A stretch of DNA of 33,018 nt, taken from contig DATLSH010000032.1 of the NCBI GenBank assembly GCA_035534235.1, positions 1 through 33,018 on the forward strand. The letters are read 5' to 3'. Below, in pieces: positions 22,000 through 29,484 of this stretch. The notes beneath the pieces were generated by a model, which was not told the origin of the DNA, did no database searches, and saw nothing but the letters and a program-made list of their open reading frames with translations. The translations under genes and the position numbers were made by a program. Origin of the DNA: Bog-473 sp035534235. GTDB taxonomy: Bacteria > Actinomycetota > Acidimicrobiia > Acidimicrobiales > RAAP-2. The stretch's first letter is position 1, and each line of letters starts with the position of its first letter.

Positions 22000-23469
22000 G
22001 TGACGGAGCACATCGGGCTGGTCATCGACGGGTCCGTCGTGGCCGGTGCGGCCGGCACCTACCCCGTGACCAACCCGGCGCGTCCCGGCGAGGTGGTGCT
22101 CGACGCCCCGGCTACCTCACCCAATCAACTGGACGAGGCGGTGCAGGCGGCCCGCCGCGCACTCAATGAATGGTCCACGCTCTCCATGGGGGACCGGGCC
22201 ACCGCCGTCATCGCGGCAGCCGCAGCCGGTGTGGCCGCGGTGGAGGCCGGCGACCTGGCCCGGCTCCTGACCCGTGAGCACGGCAAGGTCTACTGGGAAG
22301 CCCAGTTCGACGCCGGCACCATGAGCGGGATGGCCAGTGGCTTCGCACCCCTGGCGACGGACGCCCTGGCGGCCCGGTCACTCGGTGGCGGCACGCGGGT
22401 GGAGTGGGTGTCCCACGGCGTGGTGGGCGCCATTCTGCCGTTCAATTGGCCTGTGTCGGTCATGGCCAACAAGGTGCTCCCGGCGCTGCTCGCCGGCAAC
22501 ACGGTGGTGGTCAAGGCACCTCCCACGTGCCCGGGGACCGTGCTCCTGGTGGCGGCCGCCATGGCCGCGGTTCTGCCGTCCGGTGTGCTCAATGTGATCA
22601 ACGGCCCCGATGCCGCCCTGGGGGCGGCCCTGGTGGGCCATCCCGGGGTCGACATGGTGTCCTTCACCGGCGGTGTGGCGACCGGCCAGGCCGTCATGGC
22701 TGCCGCCGCCGCCACCACGAAGCCCGTGGTCCTGGAGTTGGGGGGCAACGATCCCGCCCTCCTGGCGCCCGATGTGGCGGTGGACGACGCACTGGCCGGC
22801 CGCCTCATTGAGGCTGCCTTCGTCACCAGCGGGCAGGTCTGCATGGCGGTCAAGCGCCTCTACGTCCACCGCGACCGGCTGGAGGAGACGGTGGCGGCGC
22901 TGGTCGATCGGCTGTCCTCCGAGGTGGTGGGCGACGGCCTGGCCGACGGGGTGACGATGGGGCCGGTGCACCTGGCCGCCGCCCGCGACCGGGTGGAGGC
23001 TTTCATTGCCGAGGCGGTACAAGGCGGGGCCAAGGTGCACCGCCCGGGCCGGGTGCGGGACCACGACGCCGGGCAGGGTGGCTACTTCGTCTCCCCAGCC
23101 CTGGTGGTCTCCCCGCCGCCCGGGGCGCGGATTGTGTGCGAGGAGCAGTTCGCGCCGGCGCTCCCGGTCATCCCCTATGACGATCTGGATCAGGCCGTGG
23201 CGATCGCCAACGACTCGGAGTTCGGGCTGTGTGCGTCCATCTGGAGCAACGACGACGCCCTCGCCGCCGACGTGGCGCCTCGTCTGCAGGCCGGCACCGT
23301 CTTCGTCAACACCCACGGGATCACGGCCATCGATCCCCGGGCGCCCATGGGAGGATGGAAGCAGTCGGGCTTCGGTGTCGAACTGGGCCCGGAAGGCATG
23401 CAGGCCTTCGCCCGCCAGCGGGTGGTGGTGCGCCAACCCGGCCCGGGCCGCGCGGAGGCCAGGCCGTGA
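22000..23469 (+). CDS. NAD(P)-dependent aldehyde dehydrogenase
   Basis: The 489-residue protein has the full set of ALDH catalytic elements: ILPFNWPVSVMANKVLPALLAGN cut across Asn149 and the cofactor strand, VSFTGGVATG in place of the common GSTxxG, LELGGNDP with Glu246, and SGQVCMAVKRLYV with the nucleophile Cys281. It should oxidise an aldehyde to an acid (or acyl-CoA) in the cytosol. The GTG at 22000 is preceded by GGAGGTGAGGG. Its start also overlaps the TGA of a tiny 10-codon frame (21971-22003), which may couple translation. Its TGA overlaps the GTG of the downstream D-aminoacylase-like gene (GTGA, 23466-23469). Substrate class is not recognised. Confidence 0.93.
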   Translation: MTEHIGLVIDGSVVAGAAGTYPVTNPARPGEVVLDAPATSPNQLDEAVQAARRALNEWSTLSMGDRATAVIAAAAAGVAAVEAGDLARLLTREHGKVYWEAQFDAGTMSGMASGFAPLATDALAARSLGGGTRVEWVSHGVVGAILPFNWPVSVMANKVLPALLAGNTVVVKAPPTCPGTVLLVAAAMAAVLPSGVLNVINGPDAALGAALVGHPGVDMVSFTGGVATGQAVMAAAAATTKPVVLELGGNDPALLAPDVAVDDALAGRLIEAAFVTSGQVCMAVKRLYVHRDRLEETVAALVDRLSSEVVGDGLADGVTMGPVHLAAARDRVEAFIAEAVQGGAKVHRPGRVRDHDAGQGGYFVSPALVVSPPPGARIVCEEQFAPALPVIPYDDLDQAVAIANDSEFGLCASIWSNDDALAADVAPRLQAGTVFVNTHGITAIDPRAPMGGWKQSGFGVELGPEGMQAFARQRVVVRQPGPGRAEARP

Positions 23470-25208
23470 CGCTGGCCATCCGGGGCGGGATCGTGGTCGA
23501 CGGCACCGGCGTTCCGCCGGTGCCCGGCGATGTGGTGATCGACGAGGGGCGCGTCGTGGCCGTGGGTCCCGGGGTCGGGAGGTCGGCCGAGTCGACGGTC
23601 GACGCCGGGGGCATGCTGGTGGCCCCGGGCTTCGTCGACCTCCACACCCACTACGACGCCCAGCTCTTCTGGGATGCCGACGCCAGCCCGTCGCCGCTGC
23701 ACGGCGTCACCACCGTGCTGGGCGGCAACTGCGGCTTCTCGCTGGCGCCGACTGCACCCGAGCACGTGGACTACCTCGCCCGCATGATGGCCCGCGTCGA
23801 GGGGATGCCCCTGGCCGCCCTGCAGGAGGGGCTGCGCTGGGACTGGACGTCGTTCGGCCAGTGGCTGGGCCGTCTGGACGGGCACGTGGCCGTGAACGCC
23901 GGGTTCCTGGTCGGTCATTCGACCTTGCGCCGCCTGGTCATGGGCGATCGGGCCGTGGGTGGCAAGGCGTCGGAATCTGACCTTTCGGCCATGGAGGCGG
24001 AGCTGCATTCCGCCCTGGAAGACGGCGCGCTGGGCTTCTCGACCTCCCAGGTGCACACCCACAACGACGGCGACGGCCGGCCCGTCCCCTCACGGGCGGC
24101 CGACCGGGCCGAGCTCGAATTGCTGGCGGCCGCCGTCCGGGAGCACGACGGCACCACCGTGGAGATGATCGTCCCCGGCTGCCTCAACGGCTTCTCCGAC
24201 GAAGAGATCGACCTCCTCTCGACGATCTCGTTGCTGGCTGACCGGCCGGTGAACTGGAACGTGCTGGGTGTCTCGGCCATGAATCCTGACGGGGCCTGGA
24301 GCCAGTTGGCGGCCGGGACCGAGGCGGCGGCCCGTGGGGCGACGGTGGTGGCCCTCACCCTGCCCCACACCATGGAACTCCGCCTGAGCTTCGCCCACGG
24401 TGCCATCCTTGACGGCCTGCCCGGATGGCGTGAGGTGTTCGCCCTCCCCGTCCCCGAGCGCTTGGTGGCCCTGGCCGATCCCGAAACCCGCCGTCGCCTT
24501 GACGCCGGCGCCCAGTCCGACGAAGCCGGGATTCTGCGCCACCTGGCCGTCTGGGAGCGGCTGGTCTTTGAGGAGACGTTCGTGGCTTCCAACGCGGGCG
24601 CAGAGGGCCGCTCGGTGGGAGACGTGGCCCGCGAGCGGGGCATCGATCCGTTCGACGCCCTCCTCGACGTGGTCGTTGCCGACGGGTTGCGCACCGGACT
24701 ACGACCGCCCATCCCCGCGTCGGAGGGCGACTGGGCCCTGCGCGCGGCCATCTGGCAGGATCCCCGTTCCATTGTGGGCGGGTCCGATGCCGGGGCCCAC
24801 CTCGACACCATGTGCGGGGCCGTCTACTCAACCTCCATGCTCGGAGACGGTGTCCGGGCCCGCGGCCTTCTGAGTTGGGAGGAGGCGATCCGCCAACTGA
24901 CCGACATCCCGGCCCGCCTGTACGGGCTGCGCGACCGGGGGCGCCTGGTGGCCGGGGCCCATGCCGACGTGGTGGTCTTCGACCCCGGCTCCATCGGCCA
25001 CGGCGCCGTGCGCACCCGCGACGATCTGCCCGGTGGGGCCAGCCGGCTCTATGCCGAGGCCGAGGGCATCGCCCACGTGCTGGTCAACGGCACCGCCATC
25101 GTCTCGGACGGGGAGTTCACCGGCGCCCGGCCCGGCCGGGTGCTGCGTTCGGGTCGCGACACCGAGACCGTCCATGCGGGGAGCGACTGGGCCGAGGCGG
25201 CGCGATGA
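23466..25208 (+). CDS. N-acyl-D-amino acid deacylase-like amidohydrolase (amidohydrolase-3/D-aminoacylase family)
   Basis: The 580-residue protein has an N-terminal beta-sandwich (IRGGIVVDGTGVPPVPGDVV), then the barrel with PGFVDLHTHYDAQ giving His60 and His62, and GGNCGFSLAP with Cys89, matching the Cys zinc ligand of D-aminoacylase. GGSDAGAHLDTMCG supplies the catalytic aspartate, and the tail AHADVVVFDPGSIG closes the sandwich. Typical members cut acyl groups from N-acyl-D-amino acids in the cytosol, but the family also includes enzymes of other amide or lactone substrates. Its GTG overlaps the ALDH stop and its TGA overlaps the ATG of the next amidohydrolase (ATGA, 25205-25208), so three proteins are made as one unit. 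Confidence 0.9.
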   Translation: MTLAIRGGIVVDGTGVPPVPGDVVIDEGRVVAVGPGVGRSAESTVDAGGMLVAPGFVDLHTHYDAQLFWDADASPSPLHGVTTVLGGNCGFSLAPTAPEHVDYLARMMARVEGMPLAALQEGLRWDWTSFGQWLGRLDGHVAVNAGFLVGHSTLRRLVMGDRAVGGKASESDLSAMEAELHSALEDGALGFSTSQVHTHNDGDGRPVPSRAADRAELELLAAAVREHDGTTVEMIVPGCLNGFSDEEIDLLSTISLLADRPVNWNVLGVSAMNPDGAWSQLAAGTEAAARGATVVALTLPHTMELRLSFAHGAILDGLPGWREVFALPVPERLVALADPETRRRLDAGAQSDEAGILRHLAVWERLVFEETFVASNAGAEGRSVGDVARERGIDPFDALLDVVVADGLRTGLRPPIPASEGDWALRAAIWQDPRSIVGGSDAGAHLDTMCGAVYSTSMLGDGVRARGLLSWEEAIRQLTDIPARLYGLRDRGRLVAGAHADVVVFDPGSIGHGAVRTRDDLPGGASRLYAEAEGIAHVLVNGTAIVSDGEFTGARPGRVLRSGRDTETVHAGSDWAEAAR

Positions 25209-26284
25209 GTCGAGCCAATGTCGTCGACGCCGACGCCCACGTGGTCGAGGGAGCGGAATTCGTCATGGAGGTGCTGCGTCGCTTCCCCGACCAGGTGAGC
25301 ATTCGCGACGACGGCATCCTCGGTGTCGTCATGGAGGGACGTGCTTACCCTGATCCGGTTGGACCGGGGGCGGGCTGCCCGGCCGACCGTGGAGTGAGCG
25401 ACGAGCCCGGACTCGACGCCACCTCGGCGGCGGGGATCCTGGCCAATGCCGACGCCGACGGCATAGACGAAATGGTCCTGTTCCCGAGCTTCGCCATGTG
25501 CGTTCCTTCACTGCGCGATCCGCAATTGGGCACCGCCGTGGCCCGCCTCTACAACGAGTGGGCGGCGGCACTGGTGGCCGAGGGCCAGAGGCGGCTCCAT
25601 GCGGCCGCCGTGGTGCCCATTGAGCACGGCGAGCTGGCGCTGCAGGTCCTCAGGGAGGCCAAGGAGCTCGGCCTGGTCTGCACGGTGGTGCCGCCGGCGC
25701 TGGCCACGCGCAACCTGGACCACCCGGACCTTTCGCGGTTCTTCAGCGCGGCCTGTGACCTGGACATGCCCCTCGGCGTGCACGGGGCACCCGGCTTGCA
25801 CATGCCCAAAATCGGCGTCGACCGCTTCGAGAACTACGTGCAGGTTCACTGCGTGAGCTTCCCGTTCGATCAGATGACCGCCATGACGGCTTTGGTCAGC
25901 GGGGGCGTCTTCGATCGCCACCCCACTCTGCGGGTGGCCTTCCTTGAGGCGGGTGCCGGTTGGTTGCCTTGGTTCGTGGAGCGGCTGGGGGAGCACTACG
26001 AGGCCCGGGGTGATTGGATCCAAGACGGTTGGCAGCGCCACCCTGACGAGTACGTGTCGGCAGGGAACGTCTGGGTGACCTGCGAGCCCGACGAGCGCAT
26101 GCTCCCCGCCGTGGTGCAGCAACTCGGCGCCGGATGCGTGATGTTCGCCAGTGACTACCCCCACTGGGACGGGGCCTGGCCGCACTCCTCGACCGAGCTG
26201 CTTGAGCAGCCGTTGGACCCGGCGCCGCTGGCTGCGGTTGCCGGGGGGAACGCCCGTCGCTTTTACTCGCTGCCCGAGGCCTGA
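25205..26284 (+). CDS. Amidohydrolase-2 family protein (third copy in the cluster)
   Basis: The 359-residue protein opens with VVDADAHVVEGAEF (Asp10-x-His12). It has MPLGVHGAPGLHMP with a later histidine, VHCVSFPFDQMTAM as an internal helix, FLEAGAGWLPWFVERL, and ends its metal site with FASDYPHWDGAWPHSS. It is related to the two minus-strand amidohydrolases at 19.2-21.9 kb, but shorter and without a SnoaL part. Like them it has Asp in place of the first histidine of HxH. The family performs hydrolysis or decarboxylation. The ATG at 25205 is fixed by the ATGA overlap. It is the last gene of the ALDH operon and is convergent with the S51 peptidase-like gene across 11 bases. Confidence 0.88.
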   Translation: MSRANVVDADAHVVEGAEFVMEVLRRFPDQVSIRDDGILGVVMEGRAYPDPVGPGAGCPADRGVSDEPGLDATSAAGILANADADGIDEMVLFPSFAMCVPSLRDPQLGTAVARLYNEWAAALVAEGQRRLHAAAVVPIEHGELALQVLREAKELGLVCTVVPPALATRNLDHPDLSRFFSAACDLDMPLGVHGAPGLHMPKIGVDRFENYVQVHCVSFPFDQMTAMTALVSGGVFDRHPTLRVAFLEAGAGWLPWFVERLGEHYEARGDWIQDGWQRHPDEYVSAGNVWVTCEPDERMLPAVVQQLGAGCVMFASDYPHWDGAWPHSSTELLEQPLDPAPLAAVAGGNARRFYSLPEA

Positions 26285-26295
26285 ACCGCGGCGAG

Positions 26296-27024
26296 TCAGA
26301 GGAGGCGGGTAGCGAGCGGGACCTCCCTGACCCCGCCACCTGTGCGGGTGATGGCGTGGGCCTTTTTCCCCTCGACCTCGGTAAAGGCCTCGTGGAGGTC
26401 GCTGCCGAAGAACACCAGCCCCGTCCCGTCCTCGGTGGCATAGCCGTCGGGCAGCGTTCCGTCACCGATGAGGCGGTGGATCAGGGGCCGCCGCTCGGCC
26501 TCGGAGTCATGGTGGGGACTGTTGGAGTACGGGAGGAAGGCCAGCCCGTCGGTGACCGGTCGCAGTGGCAGGCCGAACGAGTCGGTGGTACCGCCGACAT
26601 GCCTGCACAAAGAACCGGCCGACACCCCCGCCAGCACCACGTCCTCCTCCCAGCACTGGCGCAGGATCACATCAAGGCCGTGCAACCTCCACAGGGCCGG
26701 CAGGTTGGCTGTGCTGCCGCCACCCACCCAGATCACGTCCTGGGCCAGGAGGTGCTCCCGGACTTCGGGCACGTTCGGCATGGGGAAGAGGGAGAGGTGG
26801 GAGCTCACGAGGCCCAGTTTGGAGAAGGCGTTGTGGGCCGCGGACAGGCGGGTGGAGTCGTCTCCCACCGCGGTGGCGATGACGCTGATCCGGCGGCCCG
26901 GCCCGGCCCGGGCCAAGTCCAGGGCGAGTGCGAAGGACGGCCCCGGGCGCAGATCCTGGGGGTCGGGCCCGTCGGATTGAAACCCGATGCTGGTGGCCAG
27001 GATCGTCGTTTGTCGGGCGGTCAC
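26296..27024 (-). CDS. Peptidase S51-like protein (peptidase E/cyanophycinase family)
   Basis: The 242-residue protein has the S51 nucleophile elbow AGVSAGSLCRH with the serine in GxSAGS. It is preceded by DVIWVGGGSTANLPALWR, the usual strand with GGGxxxxL, and followed by PHHDSE, with the histidine and acidic residue that could complete the triad. Peptidase E cuts Asp-X dipeptides, and cyanophycinases degrade cyanophycin; this protein's length is close to peptidase E. The GTG at 27024 overlaps the stop of the 2-hydroxyacid dehydrogenase gene (GTGA, 27021-27024). Its co-transcription with a dehydrogenase, not an amino-acid gene, gives no strong hint to its natural substrate. Confidence 0.85.
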   Translation of the reverse strand: MTARQTTILATSIGFQSDGPDPQDLRPGPSFALALDLARAGPGRRISVIATAVGDDSTRLSAAHNAFSKLGLVSSHLSLFPMPNVPEVREHLLAQDVIWVGGGSTANLPALWRLHGLDVILRQCWEEDVVLAGVSAGSLCRHVGGTTDSFGLPLRPVTDGLAFLPYSNSPHHDSEAERRPLIHRLIGDGTLPDGYATEDGTGLVFFGSDLHEAFTEVEGKKAHAITRTGGGVREVPLATRLL

Positions 27025-28007
27025 CTCCCGGGGAGCACCTCGGGATTGACGATGTGGAGCGGCCTCGCCCCGGCCATCAGCCGGCAGAGGTCCTCGGCGA
27101 TGGTGCGGGTGTGGTTCGATTCGGTGTCATAGGTGGCCCCGCCGATGTGGGGGGTCAAGACGACGGAGGGGAACTCGGTGAGCGGGTGATCGGGGGCCAG
27201 GAACTCGCCTTCGAAGTGATCGAGTCCCGCCGCGCTGACCTTGCCCGAGCGCAGGGCGGCCACCAGGGCATCGGTGTCATGGATCTGGGCCCGGGCGGTG
27301 TTCAGGTAGACCACGCCGTCGCGCATTTTGGCGAAGGCGTCGGTGCCGATCATCCCGGTGGTCTCCTCGGTCACTGGGGCGTGGACCGAAATGACGTCGG
27401 AGCGGCTGAACAACTCCTCGAGGCTGCTGGTGGCGTCCGGCGCGTAGGGGTCATAGGCCAGCACGTCCATGCCCAGGCCCCGCAGGCGCCAGCGCAGGGC
27501 CCGTCCGACGGCACCCAGGCCGACCAGCCCCACTGTCTTGCCGGCCATCTCCCACGACCGGAAGCGCTGGTAGGGGATGGACCCGTCCCGGTAGATCTCA
27601 CCCTCGCGTACGTCGCGGTCGGCCGGCACCACGCCGCGGGTGGCGGCGAAGAGCAGAGCCACGGCCAACTCGGCCACGGCGTCGGCGTTGCGTCCCGGCG
27701 CGTGGAGCACCGGCACGCCGGCGGCAGTCGCCGCGGCAACGTCGACGTTGTTCGGGTCCCCGCGGCAGCTGGCCACCGCGATCATCGGCTGTTCGTACAG
27801 CTCCGCGCCGCAGACATCGCTCTCGACCACGACGATGTTGGCGTGCTCATCGACCGCCCGGGCGGCCAGCTGTTCGGCGTTGTAGATACGCAGACTCGGC
27901 TGGTCCAACCAGGAATCGAGCACCAAATCGGCCAGTTGGTGCAGCAGATCGAGCCCGGGACCGCTGACGGCGGCGGTCACCAGTGCCTTCGGGCGGGTGC
28001 TGCTCAT
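27021..28007 (-). CDS. D-2-hydroxyacid dehydrogenase, NAD-binding (SerA/GyaR-like)
   Basis: The 328-residue protein has the Rossmann motif GLVGLGAVGRALRWRL and the catalytic triad pattern of the family: Arg in NTARAQIHDTDAL, Glu in DHFEGEFL and His in TPHIGGATYD. The N-terminal substrate domain includes VVVESDVCGAELYE and SCRGDPNNVDV. It reduces a 2-oxoacid or oxidises a D-2-hydroxyacid with NAD(P) in the cytosol. The ATG at 28007 is chosen because GAGAGGGG lies seven bases upstream and because the family begins KALVTAAV. It is divergent from the FGGY kinase gene over 69 bases that carry the shared palindrome, so the two genes are likely regulated together, and it is coupled to the S51 gene. 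Confidence 0.92.
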   Translation of the reverse strand: MSSTRPKALVTAAVSGPGLDLLHQLADLVLDSWLDQPSLRIYNAEQLAARAVDEHANIVVVESDVCGAELYEQPMIAVASCRGDPNNVDVAAATAAGVPVLHAPGRNADAVAELAVALLFAATRGVVPADRDVREGEIYRDGSIPYQRFRSWEMAGKTVGLVGLGAVGRALRWRLRGLGMDVLAYDPYAPDATSSLEELFSRSDVISVHAPVTEETTGMIGTDAFAKMRDGVVYLNTARAQIHDTDALVAALRSGKVSAAGLDHFEGEFLAPDHPLTEFPSVVLTPHIGGATYDTESNHTRTIAEDLCRLMAGARPLHIVNPEVLPGR

Positions 28008-28047
28008 GCGCGCGAACCCCTCTCGTTGGGTGGAACTTCGTCCATAC

Positions 28048-28062
28048 TGTCGGATCATGACA
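28048..28062. promoter_or_regulatory. Overlapping TGTC-N7-GACA inverted repeat
   Basis: TGTCGGATCATGACA has four-base arms, and its right arm is also the left arm of the palindrome at 28058-28071. The three half-sites TGTC, GACA and TGTC in a row could let two repressor dimers bind. Confidence 0.3.
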
Positions 28063-28071
28063 CGAATGTCA
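28058..28071. promoter_or_regulatory. Candidate operator: palindrome between kinase and hydroxyacid dehydrogenase genes
   Basis: TGACACGAATGTCA has five-base perfect arms around CGAA and shares its left half, TGACAC, with the site at 3458-3471. It lies in the 69-base divergent promoter region and ends six bases before the kinase ATG at 28077, a position suited to repression of that gene. The sequence CATACT at 28043-28048 is a possible -10 box for the same gene. Confidence 0.5.
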
Positions 28072-28076
28072 GGCGT

Positions 28077-29477
28077 ATGAGCAACCACGTTGGCCACGTC
28101 ACGGTGGGGGTCGACATCGGCACGACGGCGGTCAAGGCCCTGGCCGTCGACGACGATGGGCAGGTGCTCGCCCGCAGCCGTGTACCACACCAGATCGTGG
28201 CCCCCGAGCCCGACATCCTGCGCCACGACGCCCGCCGGGCCTGGCGGAACGGCCCGAAGAAGGCCTACGCCGCAGTGACCGCCCAGCTGGCGGAGATCGG
28301 CCGGCCCGAGGTGGCAGGGGTGACCGTGGCCGCCATGGTGCCGTCGCTCACCGCGGTCAACCGCAACGGGGTGCCCATACTTCCCGGGCTGCTCTATGGC
28401 GACCAGGAGGGTCGCCCGGCGGCGGCCACCGACTCCCCATCCACCTTGCCGGCGGGTGCCATGACCGACGCCGAGGGCTTCCTCCGCTGGGCAGTGGCCG
28501 AGGCACCGGGTGCCCGCGGCTATTGGCCCAGCCAGGCCGTGGCCACGTACGCGCTCGCCGGCTTACCCGCCATCGACACCGCGGTGACCGCGTCCCTGGG
28601 TGATCTGCACTACTTCGGCGATTGGAATACCAATCTTCTGGAGACCATCGGAGTGGCCGCGTCGCAGCTGCCCGCCGTGGTTCCCCTGGCCGAGCCCGCC
28701 GGCACGTTGCCCGGATCGGAGACTGTCTTCACCGGGGGCACCATCGACGCTCTGTGCGACCAGGTCGTGGCCGGCGCCACCGAGCCGGGGGATGTGCTGG
28801 TGATCTTCGGTGCCACCCTGGTGGTGTGGGCCCTCACCTTGGATTGGCTGGAGGTGCCGGGACTGATCAGCTACCCCCACACCACGCCCGACCGTTTCGT
28901 GATCGGCGGTCCCAGCAATGCCGGAGCCCTCTTCGTCGACTGGGCTCGCACCCTGCTCCGTGACGCACCCCTGCCCGGTCCCGGCCGCGAGCGCCTGGAC
29001 CCCCGGCTCGGCCGCCCCGACCGGGTACCGGTGTGGCTGCCCTACGTGCGCGGCGAGCGGACCCTCTTCGAGGACCACACGCTGCGCTCCAACATCTACG
29101 GCCTCGACATCGGCACGGGTGCGGAGGCGATGGAAAGGGCGGCCTTTGAGGCCAGCGGTTTCGTCATCCGGCGCATGCTCGACCGGGCCGGGGTCAGGGC
29201 CTCCCGCATCGTCGCCAGTGGCGGCGGTTCGCGCGTCACCGCCTGGATGTCGGCCGTGGCCGACGCCACCAATCTGCCGGTCGATGCCGTGGCGGTCCCC
29301 GAAGGGGCGGCCCGGGGCGCGGCTTATTTCGCCCGTATGGCCGCCGGGTTGGAGACCTCGCTGGACGATTCGGTGCGCTGGGCCGGGGTCGGGCGCCGGA
29401 TTGAGCCGGATCCGGTGTGGGCGCGCGCCGCCGAGGTGCGCTATCAGCGGTTCAGCGAGCTGGGATCGGGGCGGTAG
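28077..29477 (+). CDS. FGGY-family carbohydrate kinase
   Basis: The 466-residue protein has the phosphate-1 motif VGVDIGTTAVKALAVDDDG near the start, a GGTIDALCDQV segment whose aspartate is the likely catalytic base, EPGDVLVIFGATLVV, and the adenosine motif IVASGGGSRVTAWMSAVADA followed by LPVDAVAVPEGAARGAAYF. It should phosphorylate a sugar or polyol with ATP in the cytosol, as xylulokinase or LsrK do. It is a little shorter than xylulokinase (about 485-500). The ATG at 28077 follows the palindrome directly, and no Shine-Dalgarno is clear. It is convergent with the alcohol dehydrogenase gene (7-base gap). A polyol or pentose pathway with the neighbouring dehydrogenases is inference. Confidence 0.9.
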   Translation: MSNHVGHVTVGVDIGTTAVKALAVDDDGQVLARSRVPHQIVAPEPDILRHDARRAWRNGPKKAYAAVTAQLAEIGRPEVAGVTVAAMVPSLTAVNRNGVPILPGLLYGDQEGRPAAATDSPSTLPAGAMTDAEGFLRWAVAEAPGARGYWPSQAVATYALAGLPAIDTAVTASLGDLHYFGDWNTNLLETIGVAASQLPAVVPLAEPAGTLPGSETVFTGGTIDALCDQVVAGATEPGDVLVIFGATLVVWALTLDWLEVPGLISYPHTTPDRFVIGGPSNAGALFVDWARTLLRDAPLPGPGRERLDPRLGRPDRVPVWLPYVRGERTLFEDHTLRSNIYGLDIGTGAEAMERAAFEASGFVIRRMLDRAGVRASRIVASGGGSRVTAWMSAVADATNLPVDAVAVPEGAARGAAYFARMAAGLETSLDDSVRWAGVGRRIEPDPVWARAAEVRYQRFSELGSGR

Positions 29478-29484
29478 TTCGGGT

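Noticed and set aside
22378..23436. Minus-strand frame of about 350 codons inside the ALDH gene
   Set aside because: It is rich in His, Arg and Gly with no family resemblance, which is the usual pattern of an antisense shadow in GC-rich genes.
26928..28076. Plus-strand frame upstream of the FGGY kinase start
   Set aside because: It is antisense to the 2-hydroxyacid dehydrogenase gene, and the kinase motifs begin only after 28077.
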